This document shows, piece by piece, positions 41,151 to 51,439 of a DNA stretch of 64,000 nt (within the stretch, counting starts at the first letter, position 1; each line of letters starts with the position of its first letter). Below the pieces are notes generated by a model that saw nothing but the letters and a program-made list of their open reading frames with translations, did not search any database and was not told where the DNA came from. The position numbers were made by a program, and so were the translations under genes. The stretch comes from Gracilaria gracilis (taxonomy: Eukaryota; Rhodophyta; Florideophyceae; Gracilariales; Gracilariaceae): NCBI GenBank assembly GCA_030374805.1, contig JARGSG010000202.1:1-64000 (forward strand), given 5' to 3'.

Positions 41151-43247
41151 TGGGTGAAACGTATCGCTGGGAATGTGTGGAAGCTCGGGTGCGTATGATC
41201 ATGGCCGTAAGTCACCTCCTACCTATTTCAAATGAACTGGCAGTCTCGCAGATTCATTATCAGCGCAGGGAGAGGATCTATGTAGCTCGACATCGTAGTA
41301 CTGGGAGAGGTAGTGCTGAGGCACGAGAGGGAGAAGGAAGGGCGGAGGAATCTGTAGAGTCAGGTGTGCGAGCTGAGACAGCGGGCATGGGCTGTAGTGG
41401 GAATACGGAGTCTGAGGAACTAATACCCTCTCGTGCAGACGAAAGCAAAGGTTCTGAAGTGCCCAAGGAAAAGAAGGGAAAGTCGCCTAGCCAGGAATAT
41501 GAATCTCACAAACAAGAGAAGGATGCTAGGAAACGTGAGGCGTCAACCACGAAGTGGACTGTACTAAATCTCCCGAAGTACGTTCGTGACCTATGTGAGT
41601 CGGAGGGATATGAATATGGAGTACAGTTTTGTAAAACTGTTACGAGATCAAGGCAATATGGGCTAAACGTGAGACTGCGGTGTCTCCGGTATAAAAAGAA
41701 GCACCCAGGATGTGGGTGTAGAGCCGCCTTTATGGCAAAAGCTCTCCGGAATGGGAGCGGGTGGATTCTTACGGGAGAAAATGTCCATAACCACGAGCGT
41801 CTTGAACGTGACATGCGTGGAAAGAAGAACAAGAGAAAGGACGCTGTTGAAGCCACTATAAAGAAAAACTCCCCTAAGAACCTCCGCATCCCCTTCATAA
41901 ACTTCACGCCTCGGATGAAGCAGAGGGAGAATGTGGAGATGACGACCGGTGTGGGGAGTGGAATGGATTCCGATGGGGAAGATTTCATGCAGATCATTCC
42001 CTCTCGCCCTCCTCTCCACCTCAATTGGATGGGGAGCTCCCAGCCATGTCGTAGTGATGGAGAGTATATGAGCACCCAGCATGAGCGTGGAGAAGGTGAG
42101 CGAAGTGAGGAGATCCTGTGCGTCGTTGATAATCACAGCCAAGAATCCTCCTCCCAAGTCATTGAAGTGGAGAAAATACGTACAGGGACACAGACGGACA
42201 GAGCTTCAGAGCACAGTAGTTCTGTTATTGACGTAACCGATCAAGTGAGGAAAGAGCGAACCTGGAAGAACCAAGAGGTAAGGTTAAGTTTAAAACTACT
42301 TCTCACAGCTAACTTCTTATCATTCTAACCTATTGTGTACTCAGATTGGCTCCGCATCCGTGGGCTCTACTGCAGAAGGTGCGGCGTTCCCCAATGTCGG
42401 GGATACTGGGTCTCTTGCGGGAGCTCCCTCAACACCATCCTCCTCCAATATGGGGAACACAAACAGCTCTGCGTAAAATGAGGAGTACACTACAGAAGAG
42501 TGTGTGCGTCGTGGTTTTGTTGCATATCTCGATCAGATGGATGGAAGTGCACATCACGAAGTCCTTCAACATCTGCAGTACATGGCTGAGTACTTCGGTT
42601 TCAACCTTTTCATCCGAGATTCCAAGTATAAGCAGGAGAATGAGAAGAAGGTGCTGCTACGCGGTTACCTAAAGTGCGCAAGGGTGTTCGACGAGGGTTA
42701 CAAATGTCCTTATAGCCTGAAATTTCGCAGAGTTTGTGTGTCTGAATCGGGGAAGGGGAAGCATATATTTTCCGCTGACTTTGCTAAAGCTCACCACAAC
42801 CACCCACCGATAAACAACCCAGTACGGCGTAGGCTCTCACCGGCAATGGAGCGCGAGGCAAGGCATTTGCGCAGTACATTGCATCTACAGTACAACGTAG
42901 TCTTCAAGCTTATTGAAGCGAAGTACGGTGTTATGGTGGACAGGGATCTGTTCAGAAAACGTTTAAAGTATATGTATGATACGCAGTACCCACGCCATAA
43001 CGAGTGTCTCAGACTGTACCAGAACCTCCTTGACCTACAGTCCCGCAACTCGAGCCATCAAATTTACTGCCGAACGAACGTTGAGAGCGGTTTGCAATAC
43101 GTTGCCTGGTGTCTGGAAGACTGGAGAAGTGACTACGAGCGATATGGGATTGTTCCCGGAGTCTCGGTGGATTGCAAAGCGATTGCAAACCGCTTTAACC
43201 TTCCCCTGGTCAGTATAAACGGGCGGGACATGAAGAAGGAAACTTGA
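41151..43247 (+). pseudogene. MULE transposase N-terminal region with FAR1/WRKY-like zinc fingers
   Basis: The frame 40991-42328 carries, after a charged linker, a FAR1/WRKY-GCM1-type domain (FCKTVTRSRQYGLNVRLRC, then KKHPGCGCRAAFMAK and NVHNHERLERDM). A likely intron of about 67 nt (gtaagg at 42278 to tgtactcag at 42344) leads to a Ser/Gly-rich segment with an in-frame TAA at 42474-42476. The same phase then continues with a second Cys/His domain (DEGYKCPYSLKFRRVCVSES, KAHHNHPPINN) and a helical region up to the stop at 43247. These domains bind the element ends in MULEs. Confidence 0.75.
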
Positions 43248-45051
43248 CCACTTAGTTTGTTTGGGATACCTGGAAGACGAATACCATGGAGAGCATTGTT
43301 TGGGTCCTGCAACGATTTAAGGAGGATGCAGTGCGCATATCTCCTTCCTCGTTCACGGAGGATACAGAGCGAAGTCTCTCCTCGGAGGTATACGAGAAGT
43401 CTTCCCTACTTCCTACTTAATGTTGGACGATTTGCATTTAAACAAGAACCAAGGCCCAAAACGGTCGATCGCTGGGTGTAGGTCCATAGGGAGGATGGAC
43501 ATGGCTACACAAATGAAGAACGACTTGTTCGTGCTTCGCAAAAGTACGACTGTGGACAAGTTCGAGGAGCGCCAGAACTAATTTGGAACAAAGGTACTTT
43601 TACAACTTCAGGAGCAGTGTACCGCAATGGTACAAGTACCTATATCGCGACAATCCTTCAATGCTTATGCGATGTTACAAGGACCTGAACCTCCCATACA
43701 GATTCTTTTTCCAGGGGTCCGGATACTCTGAAGCATCTCACTCCAGATATCGACATTCCATTTTGAATAATGATGTCCCGTTCTCCCCAGGTTCCCATCG
43801 TCATGACCTCCCTAACAGCCCGTTTGAAACACGAGCGTGGAAAGAAGGCTTCAATACATGATGTGGCCCAGCGTAACCGTTTAATGACATCCGGACTCCC
43901 CTTAACTGTGGACATGGCTTCTATGCTTACCCAACATTTCACGAGTTATAGTATTTCCCAGTTCCTGGACAAGGGCGTTCGCTATTCTGCTTACTACAAG
44001 GTAACCGACGCTGTCGTACTTCCCACACGCGATGCGCCTCTGAACTACGACATCGACGTAGAGGGTCTCCAAATCTCTAGTGATCGACCACTCGTTGTCT
44101 TCTCCGTGAAACGGTCAGCAGCGATAGGGAACACTGCTTCTCAAAGCAATATCTCCAACAGGATATATCATCCGTATCTCCAAAAACGCCCCGGAGCTCC
44201 AGATAAGATAACTGTAAAATGTAGCTGCCGTAACATGACGGCCTGGGGCATTCCTTGTGCACACATGACCCCCGCCCTTCTCGTAGTGTTCAACGATGTA
44301 GTGGACAGGTGGCCGCAAGTTCGAGAGACTCTCCCCAATCCAGTTCCAAATCTCGGACCTTTGGCATCCCTATTGGAACAGATGTCCGGAGTACTGGACA
44401 CTCACGGACATTTTGAAGCTGCGGGAAACAGCCACAGGGTCACTTCCAGACCACCATCCTCCGGAATCTCACGATGGAAACGCAAGTGAAACTCCAACTT
44501 CAGCACGAATTCCAAGAAGAGAAGGAGCCCGGGAGGTTCTGGCAGAACTCACCGCCCAGAGAGCAAAAGAGATATCTTCTTACGCATTATATGCGGACTG
44601 CAAGTCACTGTGTGACCAGATGCATCGAGTTGCTCAAAGCTATGGGAGCGTAGCACTTCAAAGTTTGCAGCAGTATCTCAATAAGGGATTAAGGGATCTG
44701 AACTCTGGGAGATACCCACACAGACCGCAAGACGTCCTACCAACGCTAGCATTCGTACCAGACCTTCCTACGCAGCATTCGCATGCCGCAAATGTGGTCC
44801 TCAAAAATCCAAACCCTGGTCTCGGTTCAAAGGCTAGAAAGAGAAAGAAGTCTTTCCTAGAGCGCGGTAGCTTGAAACGGCAAAAGATGGATGAAAACAA
44901 TGGAAACACGACAGCAATAGACCGTTCTTGTGAAGTCGTTGACTTATTGAGTGTTCGAAACGCCGAAAACGCCAGAGGAACTCCAGCAGAAGCGATTAAT
45001 AGGGCCTTAGCTGTTGTGCATCACCCAGACAATGTATACGGTGGCAATTAG
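43248..45051 (+). pseudogene. MULE transposase catalytic remains, SWIM finger and C-terminal tail
   Basis: From 43248 to 43770 transposase fragments occur in several frames (WVLQRFKEDAVRISPSSF; VPQWYKYLYRDNPSMLMRCY), so the DDE core is broken. Frame 43770-44489 is cleaner: it has FLDKGVRYSAYYKVTDA and a SWIM finger CSCRNMTAWGIPCAHM (C-x-C...C-x-H), standard after the MULE DDE domain. Another shift near 44450 leads to a 200-residue tail (AVALQSLQQ-like LQSLQQYLNKGLRDLNSG, then NPNPGLGSKARKRKKSF), as seen behind SWIM in FAR1-like proteins. Stop at 45049-45051. Confidence 0.8.
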
Positions 45052-45414
45052 AGACATTAGTTAGTGTTCATTATCGTTTTCATATAAAAGGAGGTGTTGA
45101 TGGATATGGTACTTACAAGAGAGAGGGTAAACAGATAGTGCCTTTTTTTCTGCTTAGCGTAGGGAGTTTTTGCTGTGGCCTATACTCGTGTTCTTCAATC
45201 GGGGTTGGTTGCAGTGGGAAGTTTTTGGGGTGATTAGGTCTGTGTGGGCGGCCTGGATGAGTTGGGTTGTCTTTGTGGGTGGCCTGGCTTCAGGTTGTGG
45301 TTGTCTCACTGGTCCTTTTGAAAATGCGCGCGCTTTCAAGTGACGGAGGCAAAGGAGGCAAAGAGCGCTTTGAAGTGACGAAGCCAAGGCAGGTCACGCG
45401 ATTTGAAGAAGGCC

Positions 45415-45576
45415 AATCACGAGTGGCGCCAGGGAGGTTCTACTGACGTGGCTGTGGTCTACTGGTGAAGAACACCTCCGTCGTTAAGGGAGGATCCTCT
45501 GTAATTTGTATCATATAAAGGGAGGTTCCGAGCGTGTTTTCTACGACCCCTACGGTGCGTAGGATCTCCGGTCTCC
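45415..45576 (-). repeat. MULE terminal inverted repeat, right
   Basis: Inverse of 39826-39997, with visible differences c/t at the ctcgg/cttgg site and g/a at ctggcg/ctagcg. Confidence 0.9.
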
Positions 45577-45585
45577 GTGTCTAAC
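45577..45585. repeat. 9-bp target site duplication, right
   Basis: gtgtctaac, identical to 39817-39825. Confidence 0.9.
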
Positions 45586-45788
45586 GAACGAAATGAATTT
45601 TATGCATCTGTAAGGCGGTTGACTCTGATAGCGGAGCCACACGTCGTCTGTTTACAGCCACTGCGGTACATTGCAAGACCACTCGCTCTAAAGCGACTGC
45701 GAGTGTCAGGTAAGGGTTAACTCCCTACCTGGCTGAGATCCCCGTACTTGGCTGCACCATTGTACTAGTGTCTATCGGACCAACGCGT

Positions 45789-45827
45789 TGACCTCATATG
45801 AGGTCAAAATGACCTCATATGAGGTCA
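45789..45827. repeat. Subterminal palindrome pair, left
   Basis: tgacctcatatgaggtca at 45789-45806 and again at 45810-45827. Each copy is a perfect 18-bp palindrome. Probably transposase-binding sites. Confidence 0.85.
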
Positions 45828-45955
45828 GCCCGTTGAGAGAGTAAAATAAACCAAAAAATTACATTCCGGACCTATAATGCGGACTTTTCAAATTTCAAAA
45901 TTTGAAAAGTCCTTGAACAGTCGTCTAAGTAGTAGTCTGTAGGGCAAAACGGCCA

Positions 45956-46026
45956 GTAATCACAGCTCAGTGGATAAGATATCCTATGTGAGCAAATTAA
46001 ACGTGAGTTCAAACCTCGCTGAGTTT
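45956..46026 (+). other. tRNA-like segment with Pol III box A and box B
   Basis: agctcagtggataaga resembles box A and gagttcaaacctc resembles box B. The T arm is intact (gtgag, loop ttcaaac, ctcgc, with one G-T pair). The acceptor stem pairs at only about half its positions and the anticodon arm is unclear, so it is not a working tRNA. It may be a tRNA remnant or a SINE head inside the piggyBac element. Confidence 0.35.
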
Positions 46027-46321
46027 ATTAAAACTCGAAAACTCCTTATGGAGCTCGACTAATTCTAGTAATATGTTTACACTAAGAACGTTTTCAACAC
46101 CCACTTGAACAACAGACAGAACAAGGTGACATCTGTTAAAGGGGCAGTTTCGTCAGAGTGTAAACATTATCTAGCATGTTCAATAACGCGGATTGAATTA
46201 GTAGGGGGCTTAAGGCAAATGAACACTTGTTGATAATGTGATTCTTTATGTGTTTTTATTCAATATCAGCGCTTGTTTACTTCTATGTTGACGTTGTTGT
46301 TGACAAACAGATGTGCTTCAA

Positions 46322-48414
46322 TTACTTTTTAACACCGTGACGTAACTCAATGTGGTTCTTAAAGCAGTCCCTTCCTGTACCAGTGTGACATAAATACACT
46401 TCAGATTTCAAAGATATATAGCATTCAGAACATAAAAACTTAGACTTCATATTCCCTTTGCACACTTTGCATCGTCCTTGATATGAAGACTTCGTAATCA
46501 TTCCATCCTTAGTTTTTCTCTTGCGATTAGTCTGCATAAGATGCACACCAGTTCCTGCAGGTTTCGGAATATCATCTTCTATTTCCATATGTTCTTCATC
46601 TCGAGTCCATCAAAGCGGTCCGGTCCCACGTATTAGTGATAAGCTCGTCAGCCAGCTTTGAATAGAAGTTATATGGAGATAATAACTTTCGCATACCATT
46701 ACCAGCTTTGTAAAGCATCCACGCATCAACCATACAAATGGGATAATAAAGATGAATTCACACGGAACGACCAATCTTTGACCTCGATTTTCTTCTCCAG
46801 TTTTAATTCATCTTGGCGGCATCTGTTGTGTCTGTCAATCATTGAACACGTTTTATAGTATTCCTCACAAACCTCTGGTATCGGTACTTCAAGTTCAACT
46901 TTCCTCGAAACATTTCCTTGTCGTCTCCATCTTTGTCGCATTATTGGGTTTCCAGGGTTCACCGTGTTGCATGTTGATATAAAGTACCTTCGTTCCCTAT
47001 CGACCCACATTACCGCCATTAGATCAGTATTCAAACCGTTCCCCTTCGAAACCATTGAAACAAAATCTCCACGATTCTCTAAGGTCTTCTCTGATAAACG
47101 CTTCATAGGAAATTGACGTGTTGCATTCTTGATAACCCCAGTAAAGCGCAGTCCTTTTTCCAAAAGAGCATTAGCTGTTTTCACCGATGCAAAAAAAGAA
47201 TCTGCACAGACATGGCGTCCAGACCCAAACCATGGCTGGACTAATCGAAGTAAAATAGCAGTCCCATGAGTATGTTCTGTATCAAAATCCTGATCAGGGG
47301 CTTCAGATCCCATATTGAGCTCAATATTTAGCATGATACCACTTCTTCCGCAACAAACGGTTTTCATTTATAACCCGTTTTCTGGTTTTCGATCCAGCGC
47401 GGTATAATGTGGGAGCCCCACATCAATCCAGTCTCCCCCCAGCCCATACCAGCGTGACATACTCTCATCAACGCATAAAGCATGTGAAGGTGTCACGAAA
47501 GAACGGCGGTGATCATTGATGGCTTTCACGAAATCAGTGACTAAATTCCAGCGAGCCGTGCCATAATCCTCTTGAGCAGCGTTACCACTGAAACAAATAC
47601 AACGCCTTAGAGTTTCAAACCTATTTCGTGACATTGCTTCACCAATTACAGGCTGAGACATAAACCTGGATGCTGGTTTTGAACCCCAAAGATCTCTTCT
47701 ATTGGAAAACTCCAGCCTGCTTATTAAAACCATCACGCCAAAGAACCTTAAAAGCTCTCCACCACTCGTCGAAGAGGCACCATCATTTTCCAAGTTCTTG
47801 TTCGTCTTCTCCACAATAGTCTTCAGATGTCCAATGGGGAACATCCATAAAAAATAGTCAATGAATGTCATCGTACTTGGGCAATGACGTGGTGAGATAA
47901 AATCTCCGGCTGGGCCAATAACCTTCCACGGCTGCAATTGCATGCATCCATTGATAGGGCTACAAATTGCCTCCGTGTTCCACGCACGATCATGCACAGT
48001 CACTGACTGGTCGAAAGGGGGTGTTTGTGAAACGGGATCCGCCTCCTGCAAATTTTGCAGTTGTTCTCCTTCATTCGGCTGATTGTCAACATTTTGGGCC
48101 GGTAACGGTGGTACAATTGCTGTGTCAACATTATCAGTTTGTAGACTGTTAAGGAGACCATCACCAACCTTTACACTGCAAAGAGGAAGATTACACTCTT
48201 TTTGGCGGTTTGGGAGGTCAAACCGAATAGTGAGAAATGTACAGTTTCGGCCGTTGACAAGTCGAATGTCAACTTTTGTCACTGTTCCAGGGACAGTTTT
48301 CGTCTTCCAAAGAGATCCAAAGTAGCGTTTGCTCTCCGACTCACAAACTACAAGGCGGGCACGACTGTGGACTTTGTTACCAACGGTACGACGAGGGTCT
48401 GTTGACGGGGCCAT
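46322..48414 (-). pseudogene. piggyBac-type transposase (DDE_Tnp_1_7), broken
   Basis: From ATG 48414 the frame gives a long N-terminal region, then MTFIDYFLWMFPIGHL, LLRFFGVMVLISRLEFSNR and VTPSHALCVDESMSRWYG (first Asp region). A TAA at 47368-47370 interrupts; the same frame continues at once with CCGRSGIMLNIEL, GSGRHVCADSFFASVKTA (second Asp) and TCSMIDRHNRCRQDELKLE (third). Shifts near 46725 and 46600 separate VDAWMLYKAGNGMRKLL and the C-terminal Cys-rich zinc finger CKVCKGNMKSKFLCSEC...CHTGTGRDC. Domain order matches piggyBac transposases; this copy is dead or needs readthrough. Confidence 0.88.
48377..48389. promoter_or_regulatory. ttaccaacggtac motif inside the transposase start
   Basis: Copy of the shared motif, here within codons 9-13 of the transposase, so possibly coincidental. 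Confidence 0.2.
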
Positions 48415-48585
48415 TGTGTACAGATTGTGTTGACGTTTGTGAAAAAATGCTCCAGCTTGGTTGCTGTGTACATGTCATGGGCGACTTTGGTTAACGCCAT
48501 CAAAGGGAGGACGACGGAGGTGAGGACGAAGTGTTTTTTTTTTAAAAAGTGAAAACTTTTACTTAAAATTTATGTGAGTAAAAAC

Positions 48586-48623
48586 TGACCTCATATGAGG
48601 TCATTTGACCTCATATGAGGTCA
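48586..48623. repeat. Subterminal palindrome pair, right
   Basis: The same 18-bp palindrome at 48586-48603 and 48606-48623, mirroring the left end with a 2-nt instead of 3-nt gap. Confidence 0.85.
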
Positions 48624-48940
48624 GTTGTCAAATAGACACTAGTGTCTAACATGAAGCAAACCATAGCTGGGCATGAATCGGGTTAAAACGCATGCGCAGT
48701 CTGGGACACCATACAAAGGGCGTATACTGTACGTATGCTAGGTATAGCCGAAATTTCGGTCTTCTCCAAAATCATGGCAAGAGATTTGTAGATCATCAAC
48801 TTCGTCTTGACTTTCCGAGAGGGGGACTCCGGAAAACGTGTTGCGCACTTCTGGGAAGGAGGTCGTTGTCCTCTTTCGAGTACACCACAACGATAGAATC
48901 TGGTTGCTTGCGTCCAGAGTTTGACATTGATTGGAGTACA

Positions 48941-49804
48941 ATGTTGATGTCGGAATGGATGCGAATGTGCTCACTGCTCGTGTGCAGAGAAGACACAACA
49001 AGAATTGCCAGAGAGCGGCCTGACATTGGTCATGACACTATTTCACTCATTTACGAACAACTCTACGCACGCCAAGTAGCCAAAACCTTCTACCTCATTA
49101 GGATGCATGGAAAAGCATTTGTCGAAAGGTATCAGAGCGGCCAGTCGTTGACGGATATTGCTGAACGGTTCAATCTGTCTCCTAGTTTAGTGGCAAGAAA
49201 AGTTTTGGAGCTCCATCTGGGTTTGAATCGAAGAGCAATAACCCAGCTTATGCGTGATCCATCAAGTATCAACGACGAACGCTTACGTCAGGATATTGCC
49301 CTCTGTGTGGAAATGGACGAACATTGCAGTCCCAGGCTGGATCGGCTGCGAACTGCGCTAGGTCTTGAGTATGAGTTGCGGCTCACAGATGAGGTCAAGA
49401 ATCTTGGTCTGGAATTTGAAACTGAGAATCAGTTACGACATCGCGGGTGCCACAAGACCCCTGATATCTTACTCTGCGTCCCAGTTTTAATTCGCAACAA
49501 GGTCGTTCGATGGATCGACAGTAAGGCAAAATTTGGGGATGAGTATACTCTGAATAAGGATTACGTTTCTTCTGTAAGTTCTTATATTGGAAGATTTGGT
49601 GCAGGTATGGTTGTGTACTGGTTTGGATTTATTGAAGACTGCGACTCTCGTATGTTACAGGACAATGGACTCTTGATCACAGAAATATTCCCAACTGAGA
49701 TTGAATTGCTTCCCGGAGGCAGCAGGTTTGAGGCCTGTCTAGGCGATGATGAAGCTAACGAAAGTGAAGAGGATGAACAAATTCCAGATTGGGAAGAACT
49801 CTGA
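48941..49804 (+). CDS. CDIN1 (C15orf41)-like TPD-family nuclease
   Basis: 287 residues from ATG 48941; the frame is open upstream to 48692, but conserved sequence fits the later start. The N-terminal helical part (DISLIYEQLYARQ-like segment, then YQSGQSLTDIAERFNLSPSLVARKVLE) resembles a helix-turn-helix. AITQLMRDPSSI and a middle helix bundle follow. The PD-(D/E)XK-like core shows GCHKTPDILLCVP, VVRWIDSKAKFGDE and RFGAGMVVYWFGFIED. CDIN1 binds Codanin-1, linked to histone handling in humans; nuclease activity is inferred from the fold. It sits directly beside the piggyBac element, about 300 bp from its tip, so its promoter may include transposon sequence. Confidence 0.85.
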   Translation: MLMSEWMRMCSLLVCREDTTRIARERPDIGHDTISLIYEQLYARQVAKTFYLIRMHGKAFVERYQSGQSLTDIAERFNLSPSLVARKVLELHLGLNRRAITQLMRDPSSINDERLRQDIALCVEMDEHCSPRLDRLRTALGLEYELRLTDEVKNLGLEFETENQLRHRGCHKTPDILLCVPVLIRNKVVRWIDSKAKFGDEYTLNKDYVSSVSSYIGRFGAGMVVYWFGFIEDCDSRMLQDNGLLITEIFPTEIELLPGGSRFEACLGDDEANESEEDEQIPDWEEL

Positions 49805-50198
49805 AATCGAGGTTCTCTCTCTCTCATTTATAAGCACATCTAGCTTAATAACAACTAAATGTAGTGCGTTTCTGGTGAAAGAAACGCTCTCTCACTAAGA
49901 AGGCCAGCACCTTCTCAGGCCATTTTCGGATGATATCAGAAACAACAAGACTCCGGCGTTCACGAACGGGCGGTAAGCAAAGTCATCTACTTCACGTTCT
50001 TTAAATCGAGGTTCATTTCCTATGCACAGAAGAGTCGACCTTGGGTAACTCCGGTTCTTCCCAGGGCAGGATAGCGCGTCATTAATCTGAAGCATGAGAC
50101 AAATCCTTCCTATTCAACCGTACAACCGTTTGAACTCAAAGCTTGGACAGTACAGTACTGGGGACAGAAGCGGATGACGAAGAGTTCTTCAGCATCTG
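49805..50198. other. Intergenic, convergent 3' ends
   Basis: No gene; separates CDIN1 and the minus-strand membrane protein. Confidence 0.4.
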
Positions 50199-51044
50199 TT
50201 ACTCCGAATTGTCAGCGCCTTTATACAATGCATCTTGTATTAAATTCCGCACCCGCATAACTTTTGTTCTTGCCTCTTGGGACAGCTCTGGTTTTGGGCT
50301 CGTCGTGTACCGAATAAGACACAGCAGAGAAAACAAGGCGCAGATGCAGACCCATGCCACTGCCCCATTGCTCGATTCATTCTTTCCGCGCAGGAAGCTC
50401 GCGGCCTTGAGAACACAGACACAAGCATAGGCGACCGATCCAACTGGAGAAGACTCTCGAGAGGCATAGTTGAGTACCTCGACGAGCTCAGTGTAGTAGA
50501 AAACAGAAAGAAGAAGATCGAACAAGAGCAGAGTCGGGACCATAAGACAAATTATCCCACTAAGGACAAACGAAGTTTTTCGTATGTCCATTCTCCTATT
50601 GTATGACTTGCTCTGTTCGTTTCTACTCAACAATCTGTTGGTAAATTCCAAAGTGCTTTCGGCCTCCCTTTGCAGCGACGACGGGAAGCTGGCTTGCTTC
50701 ACCTCACAAAGAATTGATGTCCACTTATCGAACATTTTATCAACAATGATGCGAACGGCTTGTACCGGTTCATGATCTTGCTGTGGTTTCTGCGGCTCCT
50801 CAGATTTGTTGAAGGTTGTTCCCAGTTCATCTGCACAATCTTCGGTGTTCTTTCGCTTTCGTAGCCCTGATGAGGTCATTGGCTGCATGATGTTAGTGGA
50901 GACGTTTCCGGTCAATACCACAGCTTGCATCGATAGTGCTGGCCTTGCCAGATGAGGAAAAGAGGGATAAGACCAATCTTTATGTTTTGTAGGTAGTTGT
51001 TCAGTTGTCGAAGAGGTGCAAACAGCTTCCGACCTTTCATTCAC
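50199..51044 (-). CDS. Membrane protein with three hydrophobic segments, unknown
   Basis: The frame opens after a stop and has no early ATG; the first in-frame ATG is residue 39 (MQAVVLTGNVS). Coding probably begins in an upstream exon, or there. The N-terminal half is polar, with a basic RKRKN run and Gln/Pro/Glu. Hydrophobic segments lie at about 157-184 (LSGIICLMVPTLLLFDLLLS), 203-218 and 228-248 (VAWVCICALFSLLCLI). The tail is basic and helical. No family recognised; the layout (cytosolic region, then a short hairpin of membrane helices near the C-terminus) recalls ER-shaping proteins, but I see no specific motif. Confidence 0.6.
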   Translation of the reverse strand: MNERSEAVCTSSTTEQLPTKHKDWSYPSFPHLARPALSMQAVVLTGNVSTNIMQPMTSSGLRKRKNTEDCADELGTTFNKSEEPQKPQQDHEPVQAVRIIVDKMFDKWTSILCEVKQASFPSSLQREAESTLEFTNRLLSRNEQSKSYNRRMDIRKTSFVLSGIICLMVPTLLLFDLLLSVFYYTELVEVLNYASRESSPVGSVAYACVCVLKAASFLRGKNESSNGAVAWVCICALFSLLCLIRYTTSPKPELSQEARTKVMRVRNLIQDALYKGADNSE

Positions 51045-51439
51045 ATTGTACTACAAAGGGTACAACATTCTAATTTTCTATTGTATTCACTGCTCTTCCG
51101 TTGTCGATTCATAGCGCTCGCACGGTAAACATTGAGCAGCGCACGTAATTAAGACAGAGAATAGAAATGAAAGGCATATTCTAAAGTTAAATTATAACGT
51201 TCTCCAGAGAGAAGAAGCTGGACATTCTTTTGCTACGGCGTTCATGGAAGTCTCTCCTCTTTTCTGTGATTCAGATTCACGAGTTTCTTGAGCACGAATG
51301 ACAGTCAGCCCATGATTCCACTTTTGGTTTGTCACGTATATACATATATGTTAGACCACGGACTGTCGATCACAAACGCCGTTTGCTGTAGCACTTGCAT
51401 GAAAATAGCAATACAGAATCGCCATTAAAGTTAGTCAGA
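51045..51439. other. Intergenic, no gene seen
   Basis: Upstream of the membrane-protein gene and 3' of the kinase gene. Confidence 0.4.

Larger units (their letters stand above)
39826..45576 (+). mobile_element. Mutator-like DNA transposon (MULE) with Ulp1 protease module, 5751 bp
   Basis: Ends are long terminal inverted repeats: 39826-39997 and about 45415-45576 reversed, differing at only two or so positions over about 155 bp past the tips. A weaker inner match (acttgaaagcgcgcgc at 40080 and its inverse near 45330) extends them. An exact 9-bp duplication flanks it, the hallmark of Mutator elements. Inside are plus-strand remains of a Ulp1-type Cys protease, FAR1/WRKY-GCM1-like zinc fingers and a SWIM zinc finger, interrupted by frameshifts and a stop. 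Near-identical ends suggest recent movement, so it was probably mobilised by a transposase from elsewhere. Confidence 0.9.
45764..48643 (-). mobile_element. piggyBac-like DNA transposon, degenerate
   Basis: Both ends read actagtgtctat inward (45764-45775, and inverted at 48632-48643), followed within about 15 bp by a pair of the 18-bp palindrome tgacctcatatgaggtca. The minus strand encodes a DDE_Tnp_1_7 transposase with an in-frame stop and frameshifts. Classical piggyBac elements duplicate TTAA; I do not find TTAA at the edges, so either the tips are slightly off or the family differs. The left part (45830-46320) is noncoding and includes a tRNA-like segment. Confidence 0.8.

Noticed and set aside
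45956..46026. Functional tRNA gene
   Set aside because: Acceptor and anticodon stems do not pair well; kept only as a tRNA-like segment.
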